From: Bacteroidales bacterium
GTDB taxonomy: Bacteria > Bacteroidota > Bacteroidia > Bacteroidales > UBA932
Assembly (NCBI GenBank): GCA_017513445.1
Contig: JAFXFS010000004.1
Span: 1 to 64,000 of the forward strand
Direction of reading: 5' to 3'
Length of the DNA stretch: 64,000 nt
The notes beneath the pieces are model-generated. The model had not been told where the DNA came from and ran no database searches. It was given only the letters and a program-made list of their open reading frames with translations. This document shows positions 38,535 through 47,845 of the stretch, one piece after another. Within the stretch, counting starts at the first letter, position 1, and each line of letters begins with the position of its first letter. The position numbers were made by a program, and so were the translations under genes.

Positions 38535-40988
38535 ATGGTAGTATCGTATAATTGGTTGAAAGAGTATCTTCATATTGACCTTGATGCTCAAAAAGTTGGA
38601 GAAATATTAACCTCTATTGGTCTTGAGGTTGAGCATATATCAGAGAAGAAGCAGATTGCTGGATCTTTGGATCAAGTTGTTGTTGCTTATGTGTTAGAGT
38701 GTGAAGAGCACCCTAATTCTGATCACCTTCACGTGACAATGGTAGATGCAGGTGAAGCTGAACCAATTCAAATTGTTTGTGGTGCACCAAATGTTGCCAA
38801 AGGTCAAAAGGTACTTTTAGCAAAAGTTGGAGCAAAACTTACTACAATAGAGGGAGATGAGATAAAAATAAAGAGGTCTAAAATCAGAGGTGTTGAGAGT
38901 TTCGGAATGATATGTGCCGAGGATGAGTTGGGTATCGGAGTCTCTCACGATGGTATTATGGTTCTTGAAGATGATGCAGTAGTAGGTACGCCGGCAGAAG
39001 AGTATCTACAATTGGAATCTGACACCATTTTTGAAATAGGTTTGACTCCTAACAGAGTGGATGCTGCCTCACACATAGGTGTAGCACGTGACCTTTATGC
39101 CTACCTTAAGTTGAATAATATTCCGGCTACATTGACTCTTCCATCTGTTGAAGATTTTCAAGAGGGTGAGGGAGAGGCAATTCCTATAGAAGTTCAGGAT
39201 GTAGAGGGTTCTCCACGTTATATCGGTATTACAATTAGTGATGTAACTGTAGGTCAATCACCTCAGTGGCTTCAAGATAAGCTTATTGCTATTGGAATGC
39301 GTCCTATCAACTCTGTTGTGGATATAACTAACTTTGTTCTTCACGAAACAGGTCAACCTCTACACGCCTTTGATGCTGCAAAAATCAAGGGAAGAAAGGT
39401 TGTAATTCGCAGAGCAGAGGATAATACTCCGTTTGTAACTCTTGATGGTATAGAACGTAAATTAACCGATAAGGATTTGATGATTTGCAATGCAGAAGAA
39501 CCAATGTGCATAGCAGGTGTCTTTGGAGGTTTGGATTCAGGTGTTACTGAAGAGACTAAAGAGATCTTCTTAGAGTGTGCATATTTCAATCCTGTAACTG
39601 TACGTAAGACAGCGAAGAGATTTGCTCTTAGCACAGATTCATCATTCAGATTTGAAAGAGGAACAGATCCGCACGCCCTTCCATACGTTGCAAAACGTGC
39701 AGCACTTCTAATTCAAGATTTGACAGGTGGAAAAATCACAGGTAAAATTCAAGAGTCATATCCAGAGGAGATTAAATGTAAAGAGATTGAGTTGAATTTT
39801 GACTCAATGAGGTCTTTAATCGGCAAAGTTATTGATAATCAGACATTTATCGATATTCTTAACTATTTGGAATTTGAATTTGTATCACAATCAGATAATG
39901 GTGCAGTTGTAAAAGTCCCTGCATACAGAGTAGATGTTTACAGGGAGTGTGATGTTGTAGAGGAGGTTCTAAGAATCTATGGTTATAACAACATTGAACT
40001 TCCAACATCTATGAAGGTATCGGTCAATACCTTCCCTAAACCAGATCCAGAGACAGTCAGAGTTGATATTTCAAACTTCTTGTCACATAATGGTTTTGTG
40101 GAGACAATGAATAACTCCTTAACAAAGAGTGATTACTATAAGAATTTGACTACTTACAAAGAGGAGAATTTAGTGCCAGTTATGAATCCTCTAAGTTCAG
40201 ACCTAAATGTAATGCGTCAAACACTTTTGTTTAATGCTCTGGAAGTTATTGCATATAATATCAATAGACAGTCTAACTACTTGAAAATATATGAGTTAGG
40301 TAATGTTTACTCATATAACCCAGTAGAGGAAAATCCAGCATCAAATCTTAAATCATATAACGAAGAGATGAGATTAGCAATTTTTATGTCTGGTAACTCT
40401 CCTAAAAATTGGTGTGGTAATTGTGTTCAAAGCAATTTCTTCCTTTTAAAGGGATATTTGGAACTTCTTCTAAAACGCTTTGGAATCAATCCTTATAATC
40501 TTGAATCTAAATGTGCTCCTACTGACCTTTTCTCTGAAGGTGTAGAGTATCTATTTAATGGTAAAACTCTTGCAGTTATGGGAACAATATCTCCTAAATT
40601 GGCAAAGAGATTTGGTATTAAACAGAGTGTTTATGGTGCCGAAATTAACTTCCAACCTCTATTCAAGTTAATTAAAAAGAATAACGTTAAGTATCAGGAA
40701 CTTCCAAAATATCCTGAAGTTAGGAGAGATTTGGCTCTTGTAATTGATGAGAATGTCAGCTATTCTGATCTTCGTAAAGCTGCTTTGCAATGCGAAAAGA
40801 GATTAATTAAACAGGTATCTCTTTTCGATGTCTATCGTGGCGATAAATTACCTGAAGGAAAGAAACAATATGCTATAAACTTTGTTCTTCAAGATCTTGA
40901 AAAGACACTTACAGATGGTGCAGTTGAGTTCACTATGAACAAACTAATAAAGATGTTTGAAGAGAAGTTTGGAGCAGTTTTAAGATAG
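38535..40988 (+). CDS. pheT: Phenylalanine--tRNA ligase beta subunit
   Basis: 817 residues, full length. Domain order: N-terminal B1, tRNA-binding EMAP-like fold (about 40-150, VCGAPNVAKGQKVLLAKVG); B3/B4 editing domain (about 210-385, with GIERKLTDKDL and CIAGVFGG); B5 (about 400-475); catalytic-like core; and the C-terminal ferredoxin-fold anticodon domain (about 720-817, ending FGAVLR). It works as an alpha2-beta2 enzyme; the alpha subunit gene is not in this window. Downstream is the palindromic repeat block. Confidence 0.98.
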   Translation: MVVSYNWLKEYLHIDLDAQKVGEILTSIGLEVEHISEKKQIAGSLDQVVVAYVLECEEHPNSDHLHVTMVDAGEAEPIQIVCGAPNVAKGQKVLLAKVGAKLTTIEGDEIKIKRSKIRGVESFGMICAEDELGIGVSHDGIMVLEDDAVVGTPAEEYLQLESDTIFEIGLTPNRVDAASHIGVARDLYAYLKLNNIPATLTLPSVEDFQEGEGEAIPIEVQDVEGSPRYIGITISDVTVGQSPQWLQDKLIAIGMRPINSVVDITNFVLHETGQPLHAFDAAKIKGRKVVIRRAEDNTPFVTLDGIERKLTDKDLMICNAEEPMCIAGVFGGLDSGVTEETKEIFLECAYFNPVTVRKTAKRFALSTDSSFRFERGTDPHALPYVAKRAALLIQDLTGGKITGKIQESYPEEIKCKEIELNFDSMRSLIGKVIDNQTFIDILNYLEFEFVSQSDNGAVVKVPAYRVDVYRECDVVEEVLRIYGYNNIELPTSMKVSVNTFPKPDPETVRVDISNFLSHNGFVETMNNSLTKSDYYKNLTTYKEENLVPVMNPLSSDLNVMRQTLLFNALEVIAYNINRQSNYLKIYELGNVYSYNPVEENPASNLKSYNEEMRLAIFMSGNSPKNWCGNCVQSNFFLLKGYLELLLKRFGINPYNLESKCAPTDLFSEGVEYLFNGKTLAVMGTISPKLAKRFGIKQSVYGAEINFQPLFKLIKKNNVKYQELPKYPEVRRDLALVIDENVSYSDLRKAALQCEKRLIKQVSLFDVYRGDKLPEGKKQYAINFVLQDLEKTLTDGAVEFTMNKLIKMFEEKFGAVLR

Positions 40989-41292
40989 TCATCTCTTTGG
41001 ATATTCATATACGTCATTCCCGAGCTTGTCTCGGGAATTTTTTTTAATGCTTCTTTCGTCATTCCCGAACTTGCTTCGGGAATCTCTCTTTCACTTGGGG
41101 TCAGCAATGTCGCAATACAGTAGATTGCCGGCTTCGCCAGCAATGACGTTTTAATTTTCGTCATTCCCGAACTTGTCTCGGGAATTTTTTTTTATGTTTC
41201 ATTCGTCATTCCCGAACTCGCTTCGGGAATCTCTCTTTCACTTGGTGCTAGCAATGACGGAATAGAGTATTCCACTTCAATGATCTCTTTAA
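40989..41292. repeat. Palindromic repeat block, alternating A-B-A-B copies
   Basis: A 304-base gap with no gene between pheT and the convergent membrane-protein gene. Four copies of a 27-base palindrome with core CGTCATTCCCGA-N-TCGGGAAT lie at 41012-41038, 41057-41083, 41159-41185 and 41204-41230. Copies 1 and 3 carry CTTGTCTCGGGAAT plus a long T-run; copies 2 and 4 carry the CTTCGGGAAT form plus CTCTCTTTCACTTGG. So a roughly 147-base unit is repeated, the second time about 36 bases shorter. Another palindrome, ATTGCCGGC-TTC-GCCAGCAAT, lies at 41124-41144 in the first unit. Hairpin plus T-run also makes copy 1 a plausible pheT terminator. Confidence 0.9.
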
Positions 41293-42288
41293 CTAGAAGA
41301 TGGTAAAATGAGATACAATCAAAGAGGTAAAAAGTAGAGCATATAGAAAGTATGCGAATCGTTGCTTGATATTTGAGCTGAGTAACTCAATCAATATAAA
41401 GGTCGCAGGAACGTATAGTATCACCTCAGTTCCATTAGGGATATTATCACTATAAATTATTGCAAGAACCAATGTCGCAATAAATACCAATATTATTCTG
41501 ATATATGCCCTCTCGGTTATTATTTTAAATCTTGTAATATTCTGTGAAATTCTGACTATTCCAATAAGGGATATTAATATTGTTACCCCTAAATATATCA
41601 TACATTCAACAGATGATTTAATTCCAAAATGATAATTATTAGTAATTGCCTCTTTAAAACTATCCCAAATAGCAATGACGTCATTGACATCACCAAAGAG
41701 ATAGATTAATGAATTTAATACTATATAGGGTGCAATAATACCTGATGCAACTATCAAAATGTATCTTAACTTATTGATATCGGTAAAGATATTAATAAGA
41801 AATAGCATAACTATCAACCAAATAATAGGGGTCCATAGCATTGATGCGACAGATATAAAGAAAATCGATAGGAAGAGTGGTTCCAGATTTCGTTCATCCA
41901 TCCTAAATTTTATAACGTGGAATATGGCCCAGGTTACAAGAAATGCTACTATGTGAAATTCATTGAAATAGATAGAATAGGGCGAGAATGATATAAGGAA
42001 TACATAAGATATAGGAACAATTACCAAGCTACCCTTATCTAGCATTATCTTATTGGCTGTCAAATAGATAGATAGTGAAGTAAGAGTTACCATAATCAGC
42101 GCTAAAAGTATAGAAACCAAATCGGATAGATATGGCAAATCGCTGAATATGGATCCAATCAGAGAGTGATTGTGGAATGTAGTTATCTCCCTGTCACCAT
42201 AAATAATTGATAGCAAGTATGATATAACAGTAATAACTGTTAATGGAATAGTTGCAGTGTGAAAATTATGTATCCTTAAATACCTCAT
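41293..42288 (-). CDS. Polytopic membrane protein of unknown function (DUF6427-like)
   Basis: 331 residues with about ten hydrophobic segments and few charges, beginning MRYLRIHNFHTATIPL. No catalytic motif is evident. Its size, topology and position beside a biosynthetic gene resemble the DUF6427 membrane family, but I am not certain of the assignment. Its start overlaps the purD stop by one base (TAATG), so it is very likely co-translated with purD. Confidence 0.6.
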   Translation of the reverse strand: MRYLRIHNFHTATIPLTVITVISYLLSIIYGDREITTFHNHSLIGSIFSDLPYLSDLVSILLALIMVTLTSLSIYLTANKIMLDKGSLVIVPISYVFLISFSPYSIYFNEFHIVAFLVTWAIFHVIKFRMDERNLEPLFLSIFFISVASMLWTPIIWLIVMLFLINIFTDINKLRYILIVASGIIAPYIVLNSLIYLFGDVNDVIAIWDSFKEAITNNYHFGIKSSVECMIYLGVTILISLIGIVRISQNITRFKIITERAYIRIILVFIATLVLAIIYSDNIPNGTEVILYVPATFILIELLSSNIKQRFAYFLYALLFTSLIVSHFTIF

Positions 42289-43574
42289 TATTTAGATAGT
42301 GAGATTAAATCATCTCCAATATCTCTTCTGTAGTACATCTTATCGAATGATATCTTTGATACCTCTTCAAAGCATCTCTTTTTCGCCTCAAAAATATCAT
42401 TTCCTTTCGCGGTGATTGCTAAAACACGGCCTCCACTTGTACAGATCTTTCCATCAATCTCTTTTGTGCCGGAATGGAAGAGAGTTGCATTTGTTAAACT
42501 CTCTAATCCTTTGATTTCAAATCCTTTATCATAAGATTCTGGATATCCACCAGACACAGCAATTACTGTAAGTGCTTGATCTTCCGATATTTCAATCTTT
42601 TCAGATGCAAGCTCACCTTTTGCTGCACTTACAAGGTGTTGAAGCAGGTCGCTCTCTATTCGAGTCATCACAGCTTCGGTCTCAGGATCGCCCATTCTTA
42701 CATTGTATTCAATAACGTATGGGTCTGAATTACAATTCATTAGACCGATAAAAATAAATCCTTTATAATCGATATTATCACTTTTCAGACCATTTATAGT
42801 AGGGATAATTACTCTCTCTTCCACCTTTTTCATAAACTCTTCGGTAGCAAATGGAACAGGTGATACGGCTCCCATACCGCCTGTGTTGAGTCCGGTATCT
42901 CCCTCACCAATTCTTTTGTAATCTTTTGCCTCTGGAAGAATAAGGTAATCTTTACCGTCAGTCAAAACAAACACAGAGAGTTCAATGCCACTCAAATACT
43001 CCTCAATCACAACTGTAGAGGATGCGCTACCAAACTTTCCAGCAAACATCTCTTTAAGTTCAGCTTCTGCCTCTGCAAGAGAATCAAGAATAAGTACACC
43101 CTTTCCAGCAGCTAAACCATCAGCTTTCAATACATAAGGTGGCTTTAACTCTTTTAAGAATTGACAAGCTGCATCATAATCCTTCTCAGAAGTGAAACTT
43201 TTGAATCTTGCTGTCGGAATACTGTGACGCTCCATAAACTCTTTGGCAAACTGCTTGCTGCCTTCAAGTTGTGCTCCCTTACTTTTTGGACCAATTACCA
43301 ATAATTGAGGCATCTTTTCAGCAAAGTAGTCACTGATTCCCTCAACAAGCGGATTTTCAGGGCCAACTACCATTACATCAATATCCTTTGCTCGGATAAA
43401 TTCCTCTACCTTTGCGAAGTCACTTGGGTTAATATTTTCTAATTCAGCAACATTGCCAATACCGGGATTACCTGGCAAGGCATAAAGTTTGTTAAGAATT
43501 TTACTTTGAGATATTTTCCAGGCAAGAGCGTGTTCTCTACCGCCAGAACCAATAATTACTACATTATGTGTCAT
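42288..43574 (-). CDS. purD: Phosphoribosylamine--glycine ligase
   Basis: 428 residues, full length. It joins glycine to phosphoribosylamine with ATP, the second step of purine synthesis. ATP-grasp enzyme: GSGGREHALAWK at the start (phosphate loop), LKADGLAAGKGV near 153, VIEEYLSGIELSVF near 195, and GDPETEAVM near 300. The gene has its own -7 element. The window's other purine gene, purM-like, is over 11 kb away. Confidence 0.97.
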   Translation of the reverse strand: MTHNVVIIGSGGREHALAWKISQSKILNKLYALPGNPGIGNVAELENINPSDFAKVEEFIRAKDIDVMVVGPENPLVEGISDYFAEKMPQLLVIGPKSKGAQLEGSKQFAKEFMERHSIPTARFKSFTSEKDYDAACQFLKELKPPYVLKADGLAAGKGVLILDSLAEAEAELKEMFAGKFGSASSTVVIEEYLSGIELSVFVLTDGKDYLILPEAKDYKRIGEGDTGLNTGGMGAVSPVPFATEEFMKKVEERVIIPTINGLKSDNIDYKGFIFIGLMNCNSDPYVIEYNVRMGDPETEAVMTRIESDLLQHLVSAAKGELASEKIEISEDQALTVIAVSGGYPESYDKGFEIKGLESLTNATLFHSGTKEIDGKICTSGGRVLAITAKGNDIFEAKKRCFEEVSKISFDKMYYRRDIGDDLISLSK

Positions 43575-43592
43575 AAGCTATATTTGAGTATG

Positions 43593-43600
43593 CAAAAATA
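43593..43600 (-). promoter_or_regulatory. -7 element of purD
   Basis: Minus-strand TATTTTTG, 18 bases before the purD ATG; divergent from the element at 43615. Confidence 0.45.
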
Positions 43601-43614
43601 ATAATAAAATAGAT

Positions 43615-43622
43615 TAAATTTG
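43615..43622 (+). promoter_or_regulatory. -7 element of the DUF4296-amidohydrolase operon
   Basis: TAAATTTG, 36 bases before the DUF4296 ATG. No matching upstream element seen. Confidence 0.45.
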
Positions 43623-43658
43623 CAGGATATTTATAGACAAACAAGATTATAATTATAA

Positions 43659-44282
43659 ATGAAGAGATTTTTTCAAATTGCGATACTTTCAATAGCACTC
43701 ATCTCCTGCACAAAGGAGGGGATTATCCCAAGGAGTGAGATGAAGGCAATATTAACGCAAATGTATGAGAGTGACCAGGTTGTTATTGGTAATCAAGATA
43801 TAAGAGGTATGGCTGATTCACTTTTTGTATATGAAGCCATTTTTAATAGTTTCGGTTATACCTCTGAAGATTACTTCAATTCGTTAAATTACTATCTGAG
43901 TGATCCAAGAGATTTCAGTAAAATGTTTAGTGAAATCTGGCACTATTTCGATAATCAGATGTCTAAGGCAGATTTAGAGATGGAGAGTGAAAGCTATAAC
44001 CTCTCTTTGATGAATTCACAATATGCGAAAGATATTAAGAATTTTTGGAAAATGCCTGACTCTGACACACTTACATTCTTTGGAGACTCTTTATTCAACC
44101 AAAGAAATGATCTGCTGATAGAGAGGTTCGCCGATTTCTCTCTTTTTATAGACGAAAAGGTTAAAGAAACTATATTTATGTATAGAACTCCGGCCAAAAG
44201 GAGTAAAATGAATATAGATAAGAATGATCCATATCAAAATACTCTGGATAAACTGGATTTAAATCGAGCAAATCAATGGTAA
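43659..44282 (+). CDS. DUF4296 lipoprotein
   Basis: 207 residues. Lipobox LALISC at Cys17. The rest is helical and acidic, with ILTQMYESDQV near 33 and a repeat-length spacing of Asp/Tyr-rich helices (YTSEDYFNSLNYYLSDPRDF) that fits DUF4296, a Bacteroidota family. Function unknown. It overlaps the amidohydrolase gene by seven bases, so the two are probably co-translated. Confidence 0.75.
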   Translation: MKRFFQIAILSIALISCTKEGIIPRSEMKAILTQMYESDQVVIGNQDIRGMADSLFVYEAIFNSFGYTSEDYFNSLNYYLSDPRDFSKMFSEIWHYFDNQMSKADLEMESESYNLSLMNSQYAKDIKNFWKMPDSDTLTFFGDSLFNQRNDLLIERFADFSLFIDEKVKETIFMYRTPAKRSKMNIDKNDPYQNTLDKLDLNRANQW

Positions 44283-45487
44283 AAATTGTAGCTAAATACC
44301 TCTTTACCGGAAGAGGTCTAATAATCAATAATGCTCTATTGGAGTATGATGAGAAATCCGGTCAAATTATATCAGTTGATGTTGCAAAACAATCAGATTT
44401 AACTGATTATAAGTTTTATGATGGTGCAATTGTTCCTGGTTTTGTGAATGCGCATTGTCACGTGGAACTTTCTCACTTGGTTGATCTTTTCAAGCAGGGT
44501 ACAGGAATGGATGGATTTATTCAACAAATCAATTCGTTGAGAGAGACAGTTGATGCGCAAGGTAGAATAAAAGCCCTTGAAGAGGGTATGGAAACTCTTT
44601 ATAATCAGGGAGTTTCAGCTATGGGAGATATTAGTAACTGTTCTGAAAGTTTTGATTGTAAGAGTAAATCAAAAATCTTTACACGCACATTTCTCGAAGT
44701 TTTTGGTACAGAAGAGGTAGATGCTCCAGGAGTTATTGAAAGTGTCTTAGAACTTCAAAAAGAGGCATTAAAATATGGAATTAATGCAGCTCCAACTCCA
44801 CACTCTTGTTATACATCCCATCCGAAGTTAATTCAAATGGCTGCTGCCGAAGGACTCAAGAGTGGATACATCTCTTATCACTCACAAGAGAGTTCTCAGG
44901 AGGAGGATATGATTCGCTACGGAAAAGGGGAGTTGTCTGATGATTATAACCAAAGAGGTTGCTCTGTGCCTAAATTAAATCCAGATGGAGCTTTGTGCTA
45001 TTTTCTTGAAATTTTGAAACCACTTGTAAACATTGAGAGTGGTATGGTAGAGGAGAATGTTATTTTGGTGCATAATGTTACTACCGATCAAGCAAGTATC
45101 GATGCAGCCAAGAGAGTTCTTAAAAATAGTTATTGGGTTACTTGTCCAATGTCTAATATATTTATTCACAGGGAGTTACCTAATTTACCTCTATTAGCAG
45201 AGAATGATTTGAATATCTGTATTGGGACAGATAGTCTCTCAAGTAATACTCACTTCTCGATTGTTGATGAGATGAAAACAATTCAGAATGCTTTTCCTCA
45301 GATATCTATGGCTCAAATGATAAAATGGGCTACGATAAATGGTGCAAAAGCTATTGGTTGTGACTCTCAATATGGTACCATCGAAGTTGGTAAGGCTCCG
45401 GGATTGGTTTTCATTGATGGCGTTGTAGAGGATCAAACAGGTGAATTGCGTTTAACTGAACAAAGTAAATCTGTTAGAATTATTTAA
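44276..45487 (+). CDS. Amidohydrolase-family deaminase (TRZ/ATZ type)
   Basis: 403 residues. Metal-dependent TIM-barrel hydrolase of the cytosine-deaminase/S-adenosylhomocysteine-deaminase group. Metal and catalytic markers: GFVNAHCHVELSHL near residue 60 (HxH), PTPHSCYTSHP near 180, SYHSQESSQEED near 200 (His and Glu), LVHNVTT near 263 and CIGTDSLSSN near 315 (Asp). The substrate is probably an aminated heterocycle or nucleoside, but cannot be told. It overlaps the lipoprotein gene and is one base before the radical SAM gene. Confidence 0.85.
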   Translation: MVKIVAKYLFTGRGLIINNALLEYDEKSGQIISVDVAKQSDLTDYKFYDGAIVPGFVNAHCHVELSHLVDLFKQGTGMDGFIQQINSLRETVDAQGRIKALEEGMETLYNQGVSAMGDISNCSESFDCKSKSKIFTRTFLEVFGTEEVDAPGVIESVLELQKEALKYGINAAPTPHSCYTSHPKLIQMAAAEGLKSGYISYHSQESSQEEDMIRYGKGELSDDYNQRGCSVPKLNPDGALCYFLEILKPLVNIESGMVEENVILVHNVTTDQASIDAAKRVLKNSYWVTCPMSNIFIHRELPNLPLLAENDLNICIGTDSLSSNTHFSIVDEMKTIQNAFPQISMAQMIKWATINGAKAIGCDSQYGTIEVGKAPGLVFIDGVVEDQTGELRLTEQSKSVRII

Positions 45488-45488
45488 A

Positions 45489-46265
45489 ATGTCAACTGCA
45501 CTTTTCAATTCGATAATTTTTGGTCCCATAAAAAGTAGGAGATTGGGTAACTCATTGGGAGTTAATTTATTACCTGCGTATTGTAAATTTTGTAATTTTG
45601 ATTGCATATATTGTGAATGTGGTTGGAACCAAGAAAGAAGAGATGACAATCGACTACCTTCATTTGATGAAGTAGCAAAGGCGCTCGAGTATAAATTAAT
45701 AGAGGCAAAGGAGGCAAATACTCCAATAGATACCATTACCTTTTCGGGCAATGGTGAGCCGACTCTTCATCCTGATTTTGAGAAGATAATTGATAAAACT
45801 ATTAAATTAAGAGATTGCTATTTTCCTAATGCAAAGGTCTCAGTTCTATCTAATGCATCGATGTTGGCGAAAGAGAGTGTTGTGAGAGCATTGAAGTGTA
45901 TAGATAACCCAATTCTTAAAATTGATTCTACATCAGAAGAGATTGTCAATATTATCAACAGACCTGCATTCAACTACTCTCTTGCTGAGATAAAGAGTAG
46001 ATTAGCACAATTTAATGGAGACTTTATCCTTCAAACAATGTTTTTAAGGGGAGAGATTGAAGGAAAATTAATTGATTCTACATCTCCTGAATTGACAGAA
46101 AAATGGATAGAATTAGTAAGAGAGTTATCTCCAAGGCGTATTATGATGTACACCATAGATAGAGATACTCCGTTATCAGGACTACAAAAGGTTAGTGTAG
46201 AGGAGATGGAGAGAATTGCAGCTCCATTGATTGCAGATGGCTTTGATATACAAATTAAGGGATAG
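45489..46265 (+). CDS. Radical SAM protein
   Basis: 258 residues. The iron-sulfur motif CKFCNFDCIYCE near residues 31-42 gives C-x3-C-x2-C for one [4Fe-4S] cluster. FSGNGEPTLHPDFE near 85 is the GGE-like SAM-binding motif, resembling radical SAM proteins of the MoaA/YfkA-like group. There is no SPASM or other extra domain. The substrate is unknown. It lies between the amidohydrolase and dtd, five bases from the latter. Confidence 0.85.
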   Translation: MSTALFNSIIFGPIKSRRLGNSLGVNLLPAYCKFCNFDCIYCECGWNQERRDDNRLPSFDEVAKALEYKLIEAKEANTPIDTITFSGNGEPTLHPDFEKIIDKTIKLRDCYFPNAKVSVLSNASMLAKESVVRALKCIDNPILKIDSTSEEIVNIINRPAFNYSLAEIKSRLAQFNGDFILQTMFLRGEIEGKLIDSTSPELTEKWIELVRELSPRRIMMYTIDRDTPLSGLQKVSVEEMERIAAPLIADGFDIQIKG

Positions 46266-46270
46266 ATGTT

Positions 46271-46723
46271 ATGAGATTAGTTGTTCAAAGAGTATCGTCA
46301 TCATCGGTAACTGTTGATAATCAGATAGTTGGCGAAATAGGGAAGGGAATAATGATTCTTGTAGGATTTGAAAAGGAAGATACTATTGAAGATTTGGAAT
46401 GGGCTGCTAAAAAGGTTTCCCAATTGAGAATCTTCGATGATGAAAATGGAGTTATGAATCTCTCTTTAAATCAGGTTGGTGGCGAAGTTTTAGTAATCAG
46501 TCAATTTACACTTTTTGCCTCCACTAAAAAGGGGAATCGTCCATCTTATATATATGCTGCTACTCCAAATATCGCTATACCTCTGTATGAGGAATTTAAG
46601 AAGATTCTTGCACAATATACTGAAAATGGTGTAAAATGTGGTATATTTGGTGCAGATATGAAGGTCGCATTGGTAAATGATGGCCCCGTAACTATAATAA
46701 TTGATACTAAAAACAAACAATAA
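46271..46723 (+). CDS. dtd: D-aminoacyl-tRNA deacylase
   Basis: 150 residues, full length. It hydrolyses D-aminoacyl-tRNA (and Gly-tRNA-Ala) to protect translation. Hallmarks: MRLVVQRVSSSSVTVD at the start, SQFTLFA near 78, and NDGPVTIIID near the end with the cis Gly-Pro pair that rejects L-amino acids. Its stop is one base before the deoC ATG. Confidence 0.97.
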   Translation: MRLVVQRVSSSSVTVDNQIVGEIGKGIMILVGFEKEDTIEDLEWAAKKVSQLRIFDDENGVMNLSLNQVGGEVLVISQFTLFASTKKGNRPSYIYAATPNIAIPLYEEFKKILAQYTENGVKCGIFGADMKVALVNDGPVTIIIDTKNKQ

Positions 46724-46724
46724 T

Positions 46725-47600
46725 ATGGGTTTACTACAGAAATATGATTATGTGCCGGTTGCAGCAGAAGTTGATGCATTCGTGGCTCAAACTAAAGAGA
46801 ATATTGACAAATGGAATACAAAAGAGGTCTATCAGTCAGCTTTAGGAATGATAGATTTAACATCTTTGACAGTTACAGACTCTCCATCATCAATTAAACA
46901 AATGGTAAAGAGAGTAAATGCTTTCCACGATAAATATCCACAATATCCTCTCCCTGCATCTATTTGCGTATATCCAAATTTCGCAAATGTAATCAAGAAG
47001 AATAAAACAGAAGATTCGGTTCACATTACAGTTGTCGGAGGTTGTTTCCCTGCTTCTCAAAGTATGTTGATTGTTAAGGTACTTGAATGTATGGAAGCAG
47101 TAAAAGATGGAGCTGATGAGGTTGATATAGTAATCTCTGTTGGCTCTCTGTTAGATATGGATTATGAAGAGGTTTCAAAGGAAATTTCTACTATCTCTCA
47201 GACAATCAAACAATTAAAGCCTTCTGTTCACTTGAAAGTAATTCTTGAAACCGGAGTTTTAGATCTTCATCAAATTGCTACAGCTTCTTTCCTTGCTATG
47301 GAAGCAGGTGCCGATTTTATCAAAACTTCAACAGGAAAAGTTTCACCGGCTGCTACACCAGAGGCTGCAGTTGTTATGTGTAACTGTATTAAACAATATT
47401 ATGCTGAGACAGGGCGTAAAGTTGGATTCAAACCTGCTGGTGGTATAGTAACAGCAGAAGATGCTGCTCTATATTATGGTATTGTAGATCAAATTCTTGG
47501 TAGCGAATGGCTAACTCCTGAGTGGTTCCGTTTCGGTGCAAGTCGTATGGCAAATAATCTTCTAACTGCTCTTGAGGGTAGTGAAGTGAAATATTATTAA
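46725..47600 (+). CDS. deoC: Deoxyribose-phosphate aldolase
   Basis: 291 residues from the ATG at 46725; a start at 46701 would overlap dtd without need. Class I aldolase splitting 2-deoxyribose 5-phosphate into glyceraldehyde 3-phosphate and acetaldehyde. Motifs: SICVYPNF, DEVDIVI near 134, LKVILETG near 167, and FIKTSTGK near 200 with the Schiff-base Lys. GFKPAGGI near 240 has the second active-site Lys. Last gene of this plus-strand run, with tRNA-Cys after it. Confidence 0.96.
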   Translation: MGLLQKYDYVPVAAEVDAFVAQTKENIDKWNTKEVYQSALGMIDLTSLTVTDSPSSIKQMVKRVNAFHDKYPQYPLPASICVYPNFANVIKKNKTEDSVHITVVGGCFPASQSMLIVKVLECMEAVKDGADEVDIVISVGSLLDMDYEEVSKEISTISQTIKQLKPSVHLKVILETGVLDLHQIATASFLAMEAGADFIKTSTGKVSPAATPEAAVVMCNCIKQYYAETGRKVGFKPAGGIVTAEDAALYYGIVDQILGSEWLTPEWFRFGASRMANNLLTALEGSEVKYY

Positions 47601-47625
47601 TAATAGTTGAGGGATTGAAACAAAT

Positions 47626-47656
47626 TTTGATAATTAAATAATTAATCCTATATTTG
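47626..47656 (+). promoter_or_regulatory. Promoter of tRNA-Cys
   Basis: TTTG at 47626-47629, 19-base spacer, TATATTTG at 47649-47656, ending 15 bases before the mature tRNA; the cleanest promoter in the window. Confidence 0.7.
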
Positions 47657-47671
47657 CAATCCCTTACTTAT

Positions 47672-47742
47672 GGTGCTATGGCCGAGTGGTTAGGCAACGG
47701 TCTGCAAAACCGTGGACAGCAGTTCGATTCTGCTTGGCACCT
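47672..47742 (+). tRNA. tRNA-Cys (anticodon GCA)
   Basis: Complete cloverleaf. Acceptor GGTGCTA pairs with TGGCACC, with T as discriminator (typical for Cys). The anticodon stem ACGGT/ACCGT encloses a loop with GCA at 47704-47706. The T stem AGCAG/CTGCT encloses TTCGATT. The 3' CCA is not encoded. Confidence 0.97.
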
Positions 47743-47746
47743 CTAA

Positions 47747-47782
47747 AATACTCTCCGATAACCATCGGAGGGTATTTTTTTT
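47747..47782 (+). terminator. Terminator after tRNA-Cys
   Basis: CTCCGAT and ATCGGAG with an AACC loop, extended by A-T pairs, then a run of eight T. Confidence 0.9.
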
Positions 47783-47845
47783 ATTTGTACCCAAAACTTA
47801 GCTCATATTACTAATCAACATAAATTATTTAACTATGGAAAAGGT

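Noticed and set aside
41012..41230. CRISPR array
   Set aside because: The repeats are palindromic, irregularly spaced and alternate in form, and no cas genes are near.
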